Below, piece by piece: positions 27,342 through 35,887 of a DNA stretch of 64,000 bases (position 1 is its first letter; the number at the start of each line of letters is the position of its first letter). Position numbers and translations under genes: made by a program. Source of the DNA: Shewanella marinintestina (lineage in GTDB: Bacteria > Pseudomonadota > Gammaproteobacteria > Enterobacterales > Shewanellaceae); contig NZ_JAKILC010000003.1 in assembly GCF_023283845.1 (NCBI RefSeq), positions 124,001 through 188,000 on the forward strand, read 5' to 3'. The notes beneath the pieces were generated by a model. That model worked only from the letters and a program-made list of their open reading frames with translations, was not told where the DNA came from and searched no databases.

Positions 27342-28486
27342 GACAACAGCCCTGTTAACGTATCAATAATATAAGCTTGCTCTTGTTCTGTTAAATCGGG
27401 AAATAGCGGTAAAGTAAGGCAGTGCTGATAAAAATATTCCGCCTCTGGGAAGTCATGCTCAGCAAACCCCTTGTTTAAATAGTATGGCTGTAAATGCACT
27501 GGAAAATAGTGAACATGAACAAAGATGTTAGCCGCTCGCATCGCATCAAAAACCACTTTGCGATCTAGACTCTCCGGCAATAGCACAATCATCAAGTGAT
27601 AAGCACTATAACTATTTTCAAGGGGGACAACACTGGTTACATTAAGCTTTGTAAGCTCTGCTACATAGGTCATGACCAGCTTGTTTCTTTGCTCAACAAA
27701 GCTATCCAAACGTTTGATCTGGCTGTTGCCTAACGCGGCTTGCAGCTCGGTCATGCGATAGTTAAACCCTAACTCATGTTGCTCGTAGTACCAATCGCCT
27801 TCATCAGGTCTTAACAATTTTTCTGCTGTTTTCGTAATACCATGACTACGAAGCAAAGCCATGGACTCAGCTAGGGCAGGATCATTGGTGGTTGCAACGC
27901 CGCCCTCGGCGGTAGTAATAATTTTTACCGGATGGAAACTAAAAATAGTAATGTCGCTATATTCGCAAGCGCCAATTTTGCTCCCTAAGTAACTACCACC
28001 AACACCATGTGAAGCATCTTCAATCACCCTAACGCCATAATCTTGTGCCAATTGCCATATCGCCCGCATATCGCAGCTGTGACCCGCCATATGCACAGGG
28101 ATCAAAACCTTAGGCAGACAGTTTTGGGCTTTAGCTTGTTTGAGTTTGCACTCAAGTGCCTTGGGACACATATTACCTGTATGACGGTCCACATCGACAA
28201 AATCGATTTCACCGCAGCAGTAAAGTGCACAATTAGCTGAGGCAACAAATGTGATAGGACTGGTCCAAACATAATCGCCGGCTCCAACACCTAAAGCCAG
28301 ACACGCCAAATGCAACACAGAGGTCGCGCTGTTTGCTGCTACCGCATATTGCGCAGTCGTCATTTGACAGATATTACGCTCAAATAAAGGGACTTGTGGC
28401 CCTTGGGTCAGACAATCTGATTGCAGCACAGCAGTTACAGCGGCAATGTCTTCAGCAGAGATATTTTGGCGCCCATAAGGGATCAT
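27338..28486 (-). CDS. pseC: UDP-4-amino-sugar aminotransferase PseC
   Basis: This PLP-dependent DegT/DnrJ-family enzyme of 382 residues makes UDP-4-amino-4,6-dideoxy-N-acetyl-L-altrosamine. The predicted PLP lysine lies in FSFHPVKIITTAEGG. The N-terminus MIPYGRQNISAEDIAAV is typical of PseC. It overlaps the end of pseB by one base. Confidence 0.94.
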   Translation of the reverse strand: MIPYGRQNISAEDIAAVTAVLQSDCLTQGPQVPLFERNICQMTTAQYAVAANSATSVLHLACLALGVGAGDYVWTSPITFVASANCALYCCGEIDFVDVDRHTGNMCPKALECKLKQAKAQNCLPKVLIPVHMAGHSCDMRAIWQLAQDYGVRVIEDASHGVGGSYLGSKIGACEYSDITIFSFHPVKIITTAEGGVATTNDPALAESMALLRSHGITKTAEKLLRPDEGDWYYEQHELGFNYRMTELQAALGNSQIKRLDSFVEQRNKLVMTYVAELTKLNVTSVVPLENSYSAYHLMIVLLPESLDRKVVFDAMRAANIFVHVHYFPVHLQPYYLNKGFAEHDFPEAEYFYQHCLTLPLFPDLTEQEQAYIIDTLTGLLS

Positions 28487-29484
28487 TAGTCTTTACCTTC
28501 ATCAAGCAACTTAATTTGCTCTACTGATAAAAAGTCAGGGTTGTTGCCTGAGTGATATTCAAAGCCCATTTCAACCGCTTTTCCCTGCTCATTAAGCAAG
28601 TTTTTAGAGTAATCCATGTCTTTGCCAAAAAAGATAATGCTTGGCGTGATAACAAAATGGTCATCGAACTCAATGGTGTGATGTGAGTCGTCACCTGGAC
28701 ACATAATTTCGTGCAGCTTTTCTCCTGGTCTTATGCCGATAATTTCATGTTTTAAGCCGGGTCCACAGGCTTCTGCAATATCAGTGACTCTTACCGATGG
28801 GATCTTAGGCACAAAAATCTCACCACCTTGCATTCTGGCAAAATTCTTTAATACAAAATCAACACCGTCTTGCAACGATAGCCAGAAGCGAGTCATCTCA
28901 GGATGAGTAATAGGCAATGAAGTGGTACCTTCATTAATCAGCCCTTTAAAGTAAGGAACGACTGAGCCACGCGAACCAACAACATTGCCATATCTAACAG
29001 CAGAAAAGCGTGTTACGCCCTCACCCACCATATTGTTGGCCGCGACGAACAATTTGTCTGAAGCGAGTTTAGTCGCACCGTATAAATTGATTGGGTTGGC
29101 CGCTTTATCTGTTGATAACGCAATCACACGTTTAACATTGTTGGCGATAGCCGCTTTAATCACATTTTCAGCACCATAAATGTTGGTCTTAATACATTCC
29201 ATAGGATTGTACTCGGCTGCAGGCACCTGTTTGATGGCTGCAGCATGAATAACATAATCCACATCTTTGAATGCTTGCATCATCCGATCGCCATCACGGA
29301 CATCACCGAGGAAGTAACGCATGCAAGGTGCATTAAACACTTGTTGCATTTCATACTGCTTTAGCTCATCACGAGATAAGATAATTAATCGCTTTGGTTT
29401 ATAACGCTCTAGTATCGTTTTGGTATATTTTTGGCCAAACGACCCGGTGCCACCAGTAATAAGGATCGATTTATTATCAAACAT
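28486..29484 (-). CDS. pseB: UDP-GlcNAc 4,6-dehydratase (inverting) PseB
   Basis: This first enzyme of the pathway converts UDP-GlcNAc to a 4-keto-6-deoxy-L-arabino sugar. The 332-residue short-chain-dehydrogenase fold has the NAD(P) motif TGGTGSFGQK at residues 10-19 and the YxxxK motif in NLYGATKLASDKL. It is the first gene of the minus-strand pse operon, with a TATAAT about 40 bp upstream of its start. Confidence 0.95.
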   Translation of the reverse strand: MFDNKSILITGGTGSFGQKYTKTILERYKPKRLIILSRDELKQYEMQQVFNAPCMRYFLGDVRDGDRMMQAFKDVDYVIHAAAIKQVPAAEYNPMECIKTNIYGAENVIKAAIANNVKRVIALSTDKAANPINLYGATKLASDKLFVAANNMVGEGVTRFSAVRYGNVVGSRGSVVPYFKGLINEGTTSLPITHPEMTRFWLSLQDGVDFVLKNFARMQGGEIFVPKIPSVRVTDIAEACGPGLKHEIIGIRPGEKLHEIMCPGDDSHHTIEFDDHFVITPSIIFFGKDMDYSKNLLNEQGKAVEMGFEYHSGNNPDFLSVEQIKLLDEGKD

Positions 29485-29523
29485 GTTATCTCCAATTTAT
29501 CACTACAGTGCTCTGTATGAACA

Positions 29524-29529
29524 ATTATA
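29524..29529 (-). promoter_or_regulatory. Candidate -10 box of the pse operon
   Basis: The minus strand reads TATAAT 40 bp upstream of the pseB start. The best -35 candidates (TTTTGA, TTGAGA) have short spacing, and no sigma-28 or sigma-54 match was seen. The call is therefore weak. Confidence 0.4.
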
Positions 29530-29879
29530 AAGCCAGACTACGTCTCAAAATTTACTGAGCAAAATGCATACCAAAAAAAGTAATAATCAAAATTAACCTA
29601 AAAGCAGATATTGATTACGGCTTAGATTTGCTCAACCTTGCCAATAAAAAACGCTGTTCTATTTGGATAATTAAAATAAAAGCAGACATTTAGCGCGGTA
29701 TTTTATCAATAAACTGACTATATAGAAATATTCGCTCAGCATCGACACTATTGGCTAGCGCCTTGGTTGTCTGAGCAAAAAAACATCACACCTAACCGAC
29801 AATGACTCTCGAGTGGCTGAATTTTGACGCTCAATGTACAGGCTCATTTTCCCGTGAGCCTTGCCTAATATAGCGTTAG
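29530..29879. other. AT-rich region upstream of pseB
   Basis: I see no ORF with a ribosome site here. A small hairpin (GGCTCA / TGAGCC, 29841-29860) has no T-tract. The stretch is AT-rich and otherwise featureless. Confidence 0.5.
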
Positions 29880-30092
29880 AAAAAAATCAATAAGCTAAGC
29901 TTCAACGAGTTCAAATGTGCTGCCGATGTGCCGGTTCTTGCTTATCACTATTTAAAAGCTCTCGGCTTGCGCTTACACTCCGGTGCAATGCGTCCAGAAT
30001 TGGAAGAACTAGCCAGTAATGGCGTAAATTTTGCTTATCTTATTTTTCACCAGAATTGCAGAAAAACTAACTATAAAACGGCAATTCCCTGA
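29880..30092 (+). pseudogene. Coding-like ORF remnant without start codon
   Basis: An open frame of 70 codons follows a TAG stop and ends at TGA (30090-30092). Its predicted peptide (for example CAADVPVLAYHYLKALGL) looks protein-like and is more GC-rich than the flanking DNA. No ATG with ribosome site opens it; the only start-type codon is an internal GTG. It is probably the 3' end of a gene lost when the island was assembled. I do not recognise the family. Confidence 0.35.
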
Positions 30093-30150
30093 CGTAACAG
30101 GCAAACACAGCAAGCAATCTAATAACGACTAAATAAGGCTTAAATTGGCA

Positions 30151-32622
30151 ATGAACGTATCTGAATCTGTAATTACCAATCAATTCGCAATTAGCAATTT
30201 TGGCGAATATTACCTACCTAGCGTAAATCGAAATACGTTCGAAAAGATTGACTCTAAGACAGCTTTTAAAAAACGATTTAAAGAGGCAATTTTTCAAGAA
30301 GATAGCTTACACATTATTGTCGGCATAGATTCAGGCTTGCTTGCCAATTATATCCTTGAACACCCAATACCAACGGGCAGTAAATATATATTCGTCGAAC
30401 TGAATCCAGTATTAGCCTTGCTCAATGTCGAAATCGATGTTGATAAACAAAAGCAGATGCAGATCTTAACCTTCGATGCGTTTCAAGCTGAAATAGAATC
30501 AGGTGATAATGATTTATATCTGATCAAAGAGCAGTATATGATCCATCACTCTTTTGCATCGACACTCGGCATCATTGAAGAATACAGCACACTAATCAAT
30601 TTAGTCGACAAGCAACTGTCATTTAGAGCCGTTGAACGAAAGTCCCATTTTGAGCAAAAGACCTTCTTAATTCAGCAATTAAAAAACCTTGCTGATAATC
30701 AGTATCCTGCAGCTATCCTTAACGGAAGATTTGCAGGGAAAACCTGCATTGTAATTGGCGGAGGCCCTTCTCTGGATGAGCATTTCGATTGGATTGTAGA
30801 TAACTACCACCAGCTGTTTGTGATTACGGTTTCAAGAATGGCTTCAAGGTTATCTCATGCGGGGATCCCAGCACATATTATCGTATCTGTTGACCCACAA
30901 GACTTTAGTTTCGAGGTCAATCGAGACATGATGGCGCTCACCCACGAAAGTCTTTTCGTCAACTCGCACCATGTTAATCACCGACTAATATCTCAATGGT
31001 TAGGTAAGTCACTCTATTTAGGTAGCAAGTTACCCTGGACAGATGAAGATGCCGACAATATTCCAACCGTAGGGCCAACGGTCACCAACAGCGCGGTTAG
31101 AATTGCTATAGAGTTAGGCTTTAGCGATATTTTGCTCACTGGCGCAGACTTTTGCTATTCGAGTAGCGGCGTGTCTCATGCCAATGGTGCCGTCGAAGCT
31201 AATGCAGGTTCAAACAATAGCCGTATTGGTGAATGGGTTGAAACCTATGCCGGCAATATTGCTGAAACCATTGTACAGCTTATCTATGCTGGCCAAGCTC
31301 TCACAGAAGACGCGCTAGCCTATCCACAGGCAAATATTATTAATCTCTCTGAAAATGCAGCAAAGCTTGACGGCGTAACACATCAGAAAGTTGAGTCTAT
31401 TAAGCTGAAAACAGCCAATATTTCACCTGAAGCACTATTAGACCTAGTGCCTGATTATGCTGCTGAGAAATCGGAGCACCTTAATAAGATGATCGCAGAG
31501 GTTAAGCAGGCAATCCAAGACTTAGAACAAATAAAAGCACTGGCAAGCCAAGCCATTGAGCTTAATGCTCAAGCTCGTGATATTGAGTTCCAGTCTAAGA
31601 AAAATCAAATCATCGTCAGTAAAATCGACAAGATTGAAAGCCAACTCCAAAATAAATACAGCGCATTATCTCAAGTGATTAAGTTCTATGGATATTATGA
31701 ATTCTCTAAATTCTTGACCACTCAGGAGTCTGAGACTTGGTCTATAGAACACATGCAAAATATGACGCTTCGCTACTACGAAGCCTTCAATACCTTGGCA
31801 ATAGAATTACTTGGATCTCTTAATCAAACCATAGAGAACTTGACGATTAGGCAGCTAGAACTTGCTGAGACTGCGCCAATAACCAAACTGGTTAATCATT
31901 GGCGCCAGAGCGAACAACCAGGCCGAGTCCACAATGTCTGCCAACTGAGAAAAGCACTCAATTTAACACTAGATTCGGATGATGCTCGCCTGCAGCAAAT
32001 CGCACTTGAATATCAAGATCAACTAACCTCAATGGAGCACCCATATTTCAGCCTTAAAAAAGCCAATATGTCACTGCACAACACCTTTGCAAAAATTATC
32101 GACTTATATAAAAGCAAGAATAAAACGGGATTAAAGCAACTGATTAACAGCATTGAAGCAATGATTGCAGCTGACGCGTTAGCACAACGGCTCTATTATC
32201 TAGCCCAAAGCTACCTTGCAATCCTTAGCGATGACAATCTAACCGCTTTATCTTGCTTACAAAAAATCGAACCAGATAACCAAACTGAAGTAGAGAAAAA
32301 ACAAATATTAGTGTTGGCACTTAAACTTCATGATATTAATTTAGCTGAACAAACGTTAGAACAGATAATTAATTACAGCGATGAATACTTGCCGCAATAT
32401 GCTCATATACTCACATTACAAGGTAAAAACCAGCAAGCACTCAATATCTATTTAGACTTTCTAGATAAGTACCCAACTGATATCAGTGTTCTATTAAAAC
32501 TAGGTATTTTCCTTGCTGAAATGGGGCAAATAGACGGAGCTCGCTCAAGCTTTAATCAGGTACTAGCAATTGATCCTGATAATCTCACAGCCCCAAACTA
32601 CCTCCAGCAACTGCAAGCTTAA
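30151..32622 (+). CDS. Motility accessory factor (Maf) family protein, long form with TPR-like tail
   Basis: This large Maf of about 823 residues has an N-terminal flagellin-recognition-like region, a central DUF115 domain with CIVIGGGPSLDEHFDWIV (about residues 200-218) and GADFCYSS, a coiled-coil stretch, and a C-terminal TPR-like repeat (ALNIYLDFLDKYPTDISVLL, then GARSSFNQVLAIDPDN). It is predicted to attach pseudaminic acid to flagellin in the cytoplasm. An in-frame TTG six bases earlier also has good spacing to the AAGG. It is divergent from the pse operon. Confidence 0.85.
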   Translation: MNVSESVITNQFAISNFGEYYLPSVNRNTFEKIDSKTAFKKRFKEAIFQEDSLHIIVGIDSGLLANYILEHPIPTGSKYIFVELNPVLALLNVEIDVDKQKQMQILTFDAFQAEIESGDNDLYLIKEQYMIHHSFASTLGIIEEYSTLINLVDKQLSFRAVERKSHFEQKTFLIQQLKNLADNQYPAAILNGRFAGKTCIVIGGGPSLDEHFDWIVDNYHQLFVITVSRMASRLSHAGIPAHIIVSVDPQDFSFEVNRDMMALTHESLFVNSHHVNHRLISQWLGKSLYLGSKLPWTDEDADNIPTVGPTVTNSAVRIAIELGFSDILLTGADFCYSSSGVSHANGAVEANAGSNNSRIGEWVETYAGNIAETIVQLIYAGQALTEDALAYPQANIINLSENAAKLDGVTHQKVESIKLKTANISPEALLDLVPDYAAEKSEHLNKMIAEVKQAIQDLEQIKALASQAIELNAQARDIEFQSKKNQIIVSKIDKIESQLQNKYSALSQVIKFYGYYEFSKFLTTQESETWSIEHMQNMTLRYYEAFNTLAIELLGSLNQTIENLTIRQLELAETAPITKLVNHWRQSEQPGRVHNVCQLRKALNLTLDSDDARLQQIALEYQDQLTSMEHPYFSLKKANMSLHNTFAKIIDLYKSKNKTGLKQLINSIEAMIAADALAQRLYYLAQSYLAILSDDNLTALSCLQKIEPDNQTEVEKKQILVLALKLHDINLAEQTLEQIINYSDEYLPQYAHILTLQGKNQQALNIYLDFLDKYPTDISVLLKLGIFLAEMGQIDGARSSFNQVLAIDPDNLTAPNYLQQLQA

Positions 32623-32642
32623 GCAACTCAAAACTACATCTA

Positions 32643-32676
32643 AGCGGCGCTAAGTAAAAAAACTTATTGCGCCGCT
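32643..32676 (+). terminator. Hairpin after long maf
   Basis: An outer 8-bp GC-rich stem (AGCGGCGC / GCGCCGCT) encloses a weaker AAGT / ACTT stem around an A-rich loop. It lies just after the maf stop and 70 bp before the DUF2947 gene. No T-run follows, so this is a moderate call. Confidence 0.5.
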
Positions 32677-32745
32677 GCTATTAACCTAACTTGCAGGGTA
32701 TAATGCCGGCGTTTTCCTTATTAATATCCTTGCAAGAGAGGCGCT

Positions 32746-33225
32746 GTGGCACATACCTATATTCCATTTGAGCAATACAAACGTAAGTGGATCTTTAATC
32801 ATAAAGACCTGCCGGTTACTGATGAAGATAAAGCGCTAATTATGCCGCTTGATCAAAAATCATCGATGGAAGTTTGGAATAAATGGATTAGTAATAAAAG
32901 TAGCCGTACAGAACAGTTTGCCAAAGGTGACTGGGCAGCCAAAGACAGTGCTTGGGTAATAACTGAAGACTGGCAAGCCCCTTGGGACAGTGAGGAAGCC
33001 GCTCTGCCTGAAGGTTTCAGTGAGCACTTCGATTGGGCTGATGACACTCCAGTTTATTTCTGCTACGAAAAATACCAAGTGATTGAAACTCGTTGGGATG
33101 TGTTTGTCCGTAACTGGAAGTGCTTTTTGTTCTTTGACGATGGCCCATTATTGATTTCAGCTAAACAAAAGCAAGCGGCTATATTCCACCAAAGTGGTCA
33201 ATTCCAATTAGGTACGCGCGGCTAA
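32746..33225 (+). CDS. DUF2947 family protein
   Basis: This soluble protein of 159 residues has many Trp residues (KRKWIF, EVWNKWIS, ETRWDVFVRNWKCFLFF). It matches my memory of the uncharacterised DUF2947 family of marine gammaproteobacteria. The start is GTG at 32746, supported by GAGAGG 6 nt before it. It has no signal peptide or transmembrane segment. Function is unknown; position after maf does not by itself imply a flagellar role. Confidence 0.75.
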   Translation: MAHTYIPFEQYKRKWIFNHKDLPVTDEDKALIMPLDQKSSMEVWNKWISNKSSRTEQFAKGDWAAKDSAWVITEDWQAPWDSEEAALPEGFSEHFDWADDTPVYFCYEKYQVIETRWDVFVRNWKCFLFFDDGPLLISAKQKQAAIFHQSGQFQLGTRG

Positions 33226-33264
33226 ATGTAGGCGCATTATTTAATAAGAGATGAATAAGATATT

Positions 33265-33828
33265 ATGATGAAATCCGTTTCTACCCTACTACTTGCTACA
33301 AGCGTATTACTGTCATCATCACTGCAGGCTCAAGAAATTTCTGGTGTGCAGCTTGACGATTCAATTAATATCGAAAACCAAACACTATTGTTAAATGGTG
33401 CTGGTGTGCGTAGCAAATTCTTTATCGATTTATACGTTGGCAGCTTATACGTCCCTCAAGCAATTGATAGTGCAAAAGCGGCTCTCGAAGCACCTAGTGC
33501 TGCAGTGCGCCTAAATATCACATCAGGCATGATCACCGCCGATAAAATGAAAGATGCCATCAATGAAGGTTTTGATGATGCAACTGAGGGTAATACCGCA
33601 CCGATTGCAGCCAAAATCGAACAGTTTATGGGGCTATTTAGCGCTGAGATTGTTGAAGGTGATCAATTCACTTTACTTGCTGATAAAGCAACGGGTGTAA
33701 CTGCCTATAAAAATGGCCAAGTTCAAGCAACAATTGCTGGTGAAGACTTCCGCCAAGCAGTACTTATGATTTGGTTAGGTAGTGAACCTGCCCAAGACAG
33801 CTTAAAAGAAGCTATGCTGGGCAAATAA
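33265..33828 (+). CDS. Chalcone isomerase-like periplasmic protein
   Basis: This 187-residue secreted protein has a signal peptide (residues 1-22, cut after LQA). The mature part begins QEISGVQLDDSINIENQTLL and contains LNGAGVRSKFFIDLYVGSLYV, the hallmark of bacterial chalcone-isomerase-fold proteins. Bacterial members are not known to use flavonoids, and a lipid or fatty-acid ligand is possible. It is 40 bp after the DUF2947 gene on the same strand. Confidence 0.82.
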   Translation: MMKSVSTLLLATSVLLSSSLQAQEISGVQLDDSINIENQTLLLNGAGVRSKFFIDLYVGSLYVPQAIDSAKAALEAPSAAVRLNITSGMITADKMKDAINEGFDDATEGNTAPIAAKIEQFMGLFSAEIVEGDQFTLLADKATGVTAYKNGQVQATIAGEDFRQAVLMIWLGSEPAQDSLKEAMLGK

Positions 33829-33865
33829 TCTAGCTAAGTTTGGCTTATTGCTCTTGTAAGTAGGG

Positions 33866-34762
33866 CTAAAACTTAAATGTCACATCCAAGGCCGCTGCGC
33901 CTTGGTTGTCGATATCTTCCTTACTGTTCTGCGGGTTTAACTCTAATTCGCCATTAAAGAAATAGCCTGCATAAGCATTAACGCTTACCGAACGGGAAAT
34001 ATCCCAGCCTACTCTAGCAAAACTGACCCACTCATCAATTTCCGCAGTATCTTTTTCATCTGCAATTAAAAAGCGACTGGTTCTCTTAGAGGTACCAAAA
34101 CCGACATTCCAATCAGAACTCAATTGATAGCTCAGCTCAAGACCTGCAGGGCCGCTAAAGCCTGCTGAAAACGGATTACCCAATTTGAGATTTTCGGTGA
34201 TCTGCCAATTTACTGCTAAAAACGGCACCGTTCTAACTTCATCAATGTCATTTAGGTAAGCGACGCCGAAACCTAACATATTACCGGAATCAAAACGGTA
34301 CATACCCGATAATACCGCACCGTAACTGGCCGCATTACTGGCTGAGGCTGTATCGGCATAAGCATATTGCAGCTTAGGCGCTAGCATAAACATCCAGTTT
34401 TTATTCGGGCGGTAGGACAAAGATAAACTGGCGCGGTAACGCTCAATTTTATCCCAAGTTTGAGTATTGTCTTTTAAACTCGACGAGCGCCAGTCATAAT
34501 CAAGATTGTCGTAACCGACACCCGCACCAACAAACCACTTTTTACCAAGCGGCATACCGGTTTTAAAATCAAACATCCATTGGTCGCGCTGTAATTCATT
34601 ACCTTGAACACCTACATCGGCATTCGCAGTGGTGATCCGTGAAGCGCTAACAGTAAATGGACTCGGTCGATAAGAAGATTTTTGCTGCTCTTGCGCTAAC
34701 AAAATTGGCGAAGCCACCAAACTTGAAACGGCAAGCACACTCAATGCCAAAGGCTTATTCAT
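33866..34762 (-). CDS. Outer-membrane beta-barrel protein (DUF6268-like)
   Basis: This 298-residue protein has a signal peptide (residues 1-23, ending LLAQ). It has alternating aromatic/polar strands such as KKWFVGAGVGYDNLDYDW and NWMFMLAPKLQYAYA, and a terminal Phe (ALDVTFKF), the signature of a BAM-inserted barrel. It resembles the DUF6268 family. Substrate and role are unknown. It is convergent with the chalcone-isomerase-like gene. Confidence 0.72.
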   Translation of the reverse strand: MNKPLALSVLAVSSLVASPILLAQEQQKSSYRPSPFTVSASRITTANADVGVQGNELQRDQWMFDFKTGMPLGKKWFVGAGVGYDNLDYDWRSSSLKDNTQTWDKIERYRASLSLSYRPNKNWMFMLAPKLQYAYADTASASNAASYGAVLSGMYRFDSGNMLGFGVAYLNDIDEVRTVPFLAVNWQITENLKLGNPFSAGFSGPAGLELSYQLSSDWNVGFGTSKRTSRFLIADEKDTAEIDEWVSFARVGWDISRSVSVNAYAGYFFNGELELNPQNSKEDIDNQGAAALDVTFKF

Positions 34763-34983
34763 ATTGCTAACTCCATTAGCTAATAATTATTAATATCAGT
34801 GACGCTTAACGATTCAGTAAAGCTCAATTAAGTACTTTACTCTACGCTTTCATCAAGCTGTAGGATCATTTTGTATCCAACTATTTTTTCAAGCCTTTCT
34901 TATTATACGAAGGTCGCTAAACCTAGCTTCCAATCAGTTATCTCCTAGCCTATGAAAAGAGGCGCTTGAGATTAGTCTAATGA
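34763..34983. other. Upstream region of the outer-membrane protein gene
   Basis: This AT-rich stretch of about 220 bp must hold the promoter of the minus-strand barrel gene. No clear regulator site, ORF or RNA gene was recognised. Confidence 0.5.
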
Positions 34984-35014
34984 CAAAAACAACAAAGGAG
35001 CAGTAAGCTCCTTT
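34984..35014 (-). terminator. Intrinsic terminator after tetR-type gene
   Basis: A perfect 8-bp stem (AAAGGAGC) with a 5-nt loop is followed on the minus strand by TTTGTTGTTTTTG. It lies 56 bp past the regulator stop codon. Confidence 0.75.
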
Positions 35015-35069
35015 AATAACATTGGTATAGATTGGTACTACAGCCCAAAACAAGTTTAGATAAAACCAG

Positions 35070-35684
35070 TTAAATCGTTTTATAAGCTTTCAAAAACATC
35101 TCTACCGTATCGTTAATGTATTGCTCACGCTCGTCCAATAGATCGCTCACATCTAAACCCAAATCGAGTCGCATACGTACTTCACCAAATACCATCAAAC
35201 ACAAACGCACGGCGCAGTGATGCGGATTGTTAAACTGGTAGTCACCGATCACTGAGACCTTAGCCAAATACTCCGCTAACAAGCCTAAAATATGTTTTGG
35301 ACCCGCACTATAAAAGAGCTCTGAGATCTTAGGGTGTGAATCTGACTGCGACACACAGGCTTTAAATACTGTAATGGCTTCAGGGCTTGTGATCACCTCA
35401 CCAAAGTGCTTGGCAAACAAGGCTAAACTGACTTCCGGCGTTAATGGATCAGACAATAACTCTTGATTAACACCATGCACTAAACACTTGGATTCTATCG
35501 ATGCGACAAACAAATCATCTTTACAGCCAAAGTGCGAATACACAGTTTGTTTAGAGACGCCAGCAAGCTTGGCAACTTCATCCATACTGGTATTTGGAAA
35601 GCCCTGCTCACAAAATAGCTCTTTAGCAGCTTGTAAGATCTGCTCGCGCTTTTGCTCACTTCGGCTCATTGATGGTGCATTCAT
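35070..35684 (-). CDS. TetR/AcrR family transcriptional repressor
   Basis: This is a repressor with an N-terminal helix-turn-helix (ILQAAKELFCEQGFPNTSMD, then LAGVSKQTVYSHFGCKDDLF) and a C-terminal ligand domain with the TetR_C-type segment. The ATG at 35682-35684 gives 204 residues; the longer frame would start at TTG without a good ribosome site. It is divergent from the RND efflux genes, and three similar palindromes lie between them. It most likely represses both transcripts. Confidence 0.88.
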   Translation of the reverse strand: MNAPSMSRSEQKREQILQAAKELFCEQGFPNTSMDEVAKLAGVSKQTVYSHFGCKDDLFVASIESKCLVHGVNQELLSDPLTPEVSLALFAKHFGEVITSPEAITVFKACVSQSDSHPKISELFYSAGPKHILGLLAEYLAKVSVIGDYQFNNPHHCAVRLCLMVFGEVRMRLDLGLDVSDLLDEREQYINDTVEMFLKAYKTI

Positions 35685-35745
35685 AAAGGGCTTCACTCCC
35701 GCGATTAGCCTCAAGGTAAATCTATATTGCTATTTAAGCACAGAC

Positions 35746-35829
35746 TAGACTACTCAGTCCATTTTGCGAACTAATAGACCACAATTAGACTAGACAGTCT
35801 AGTCTCAACACTCTAGACTACACAGTCTA
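35746..35829. promoter_or_regulatory. Three repeated operators TAGACT-N4-AGTC(T/C)A
   Basis: Three sites share the same plan: 35746-35761 (TAGACT-ACTC-AGTCCA), 35786-35801 (TAGACT-AGAC-AGTCTA, within a perfect 9-1-9 palindrome at 35787-35805) and 35814-35829 (TAGACT-ACAC-AGTCTA). They lie between the divergent tetR-type and RND genes. They are the probable binding sites for the adjacent TetR-family protein, with two sites close to the efflux start. Confidence 0.85.
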
Positions 35830-35887
35830 GTTTAACAATTTTTATACTTATCGCTTACCGTGGCGTTAACAAAATAGGCTTAGTGTA

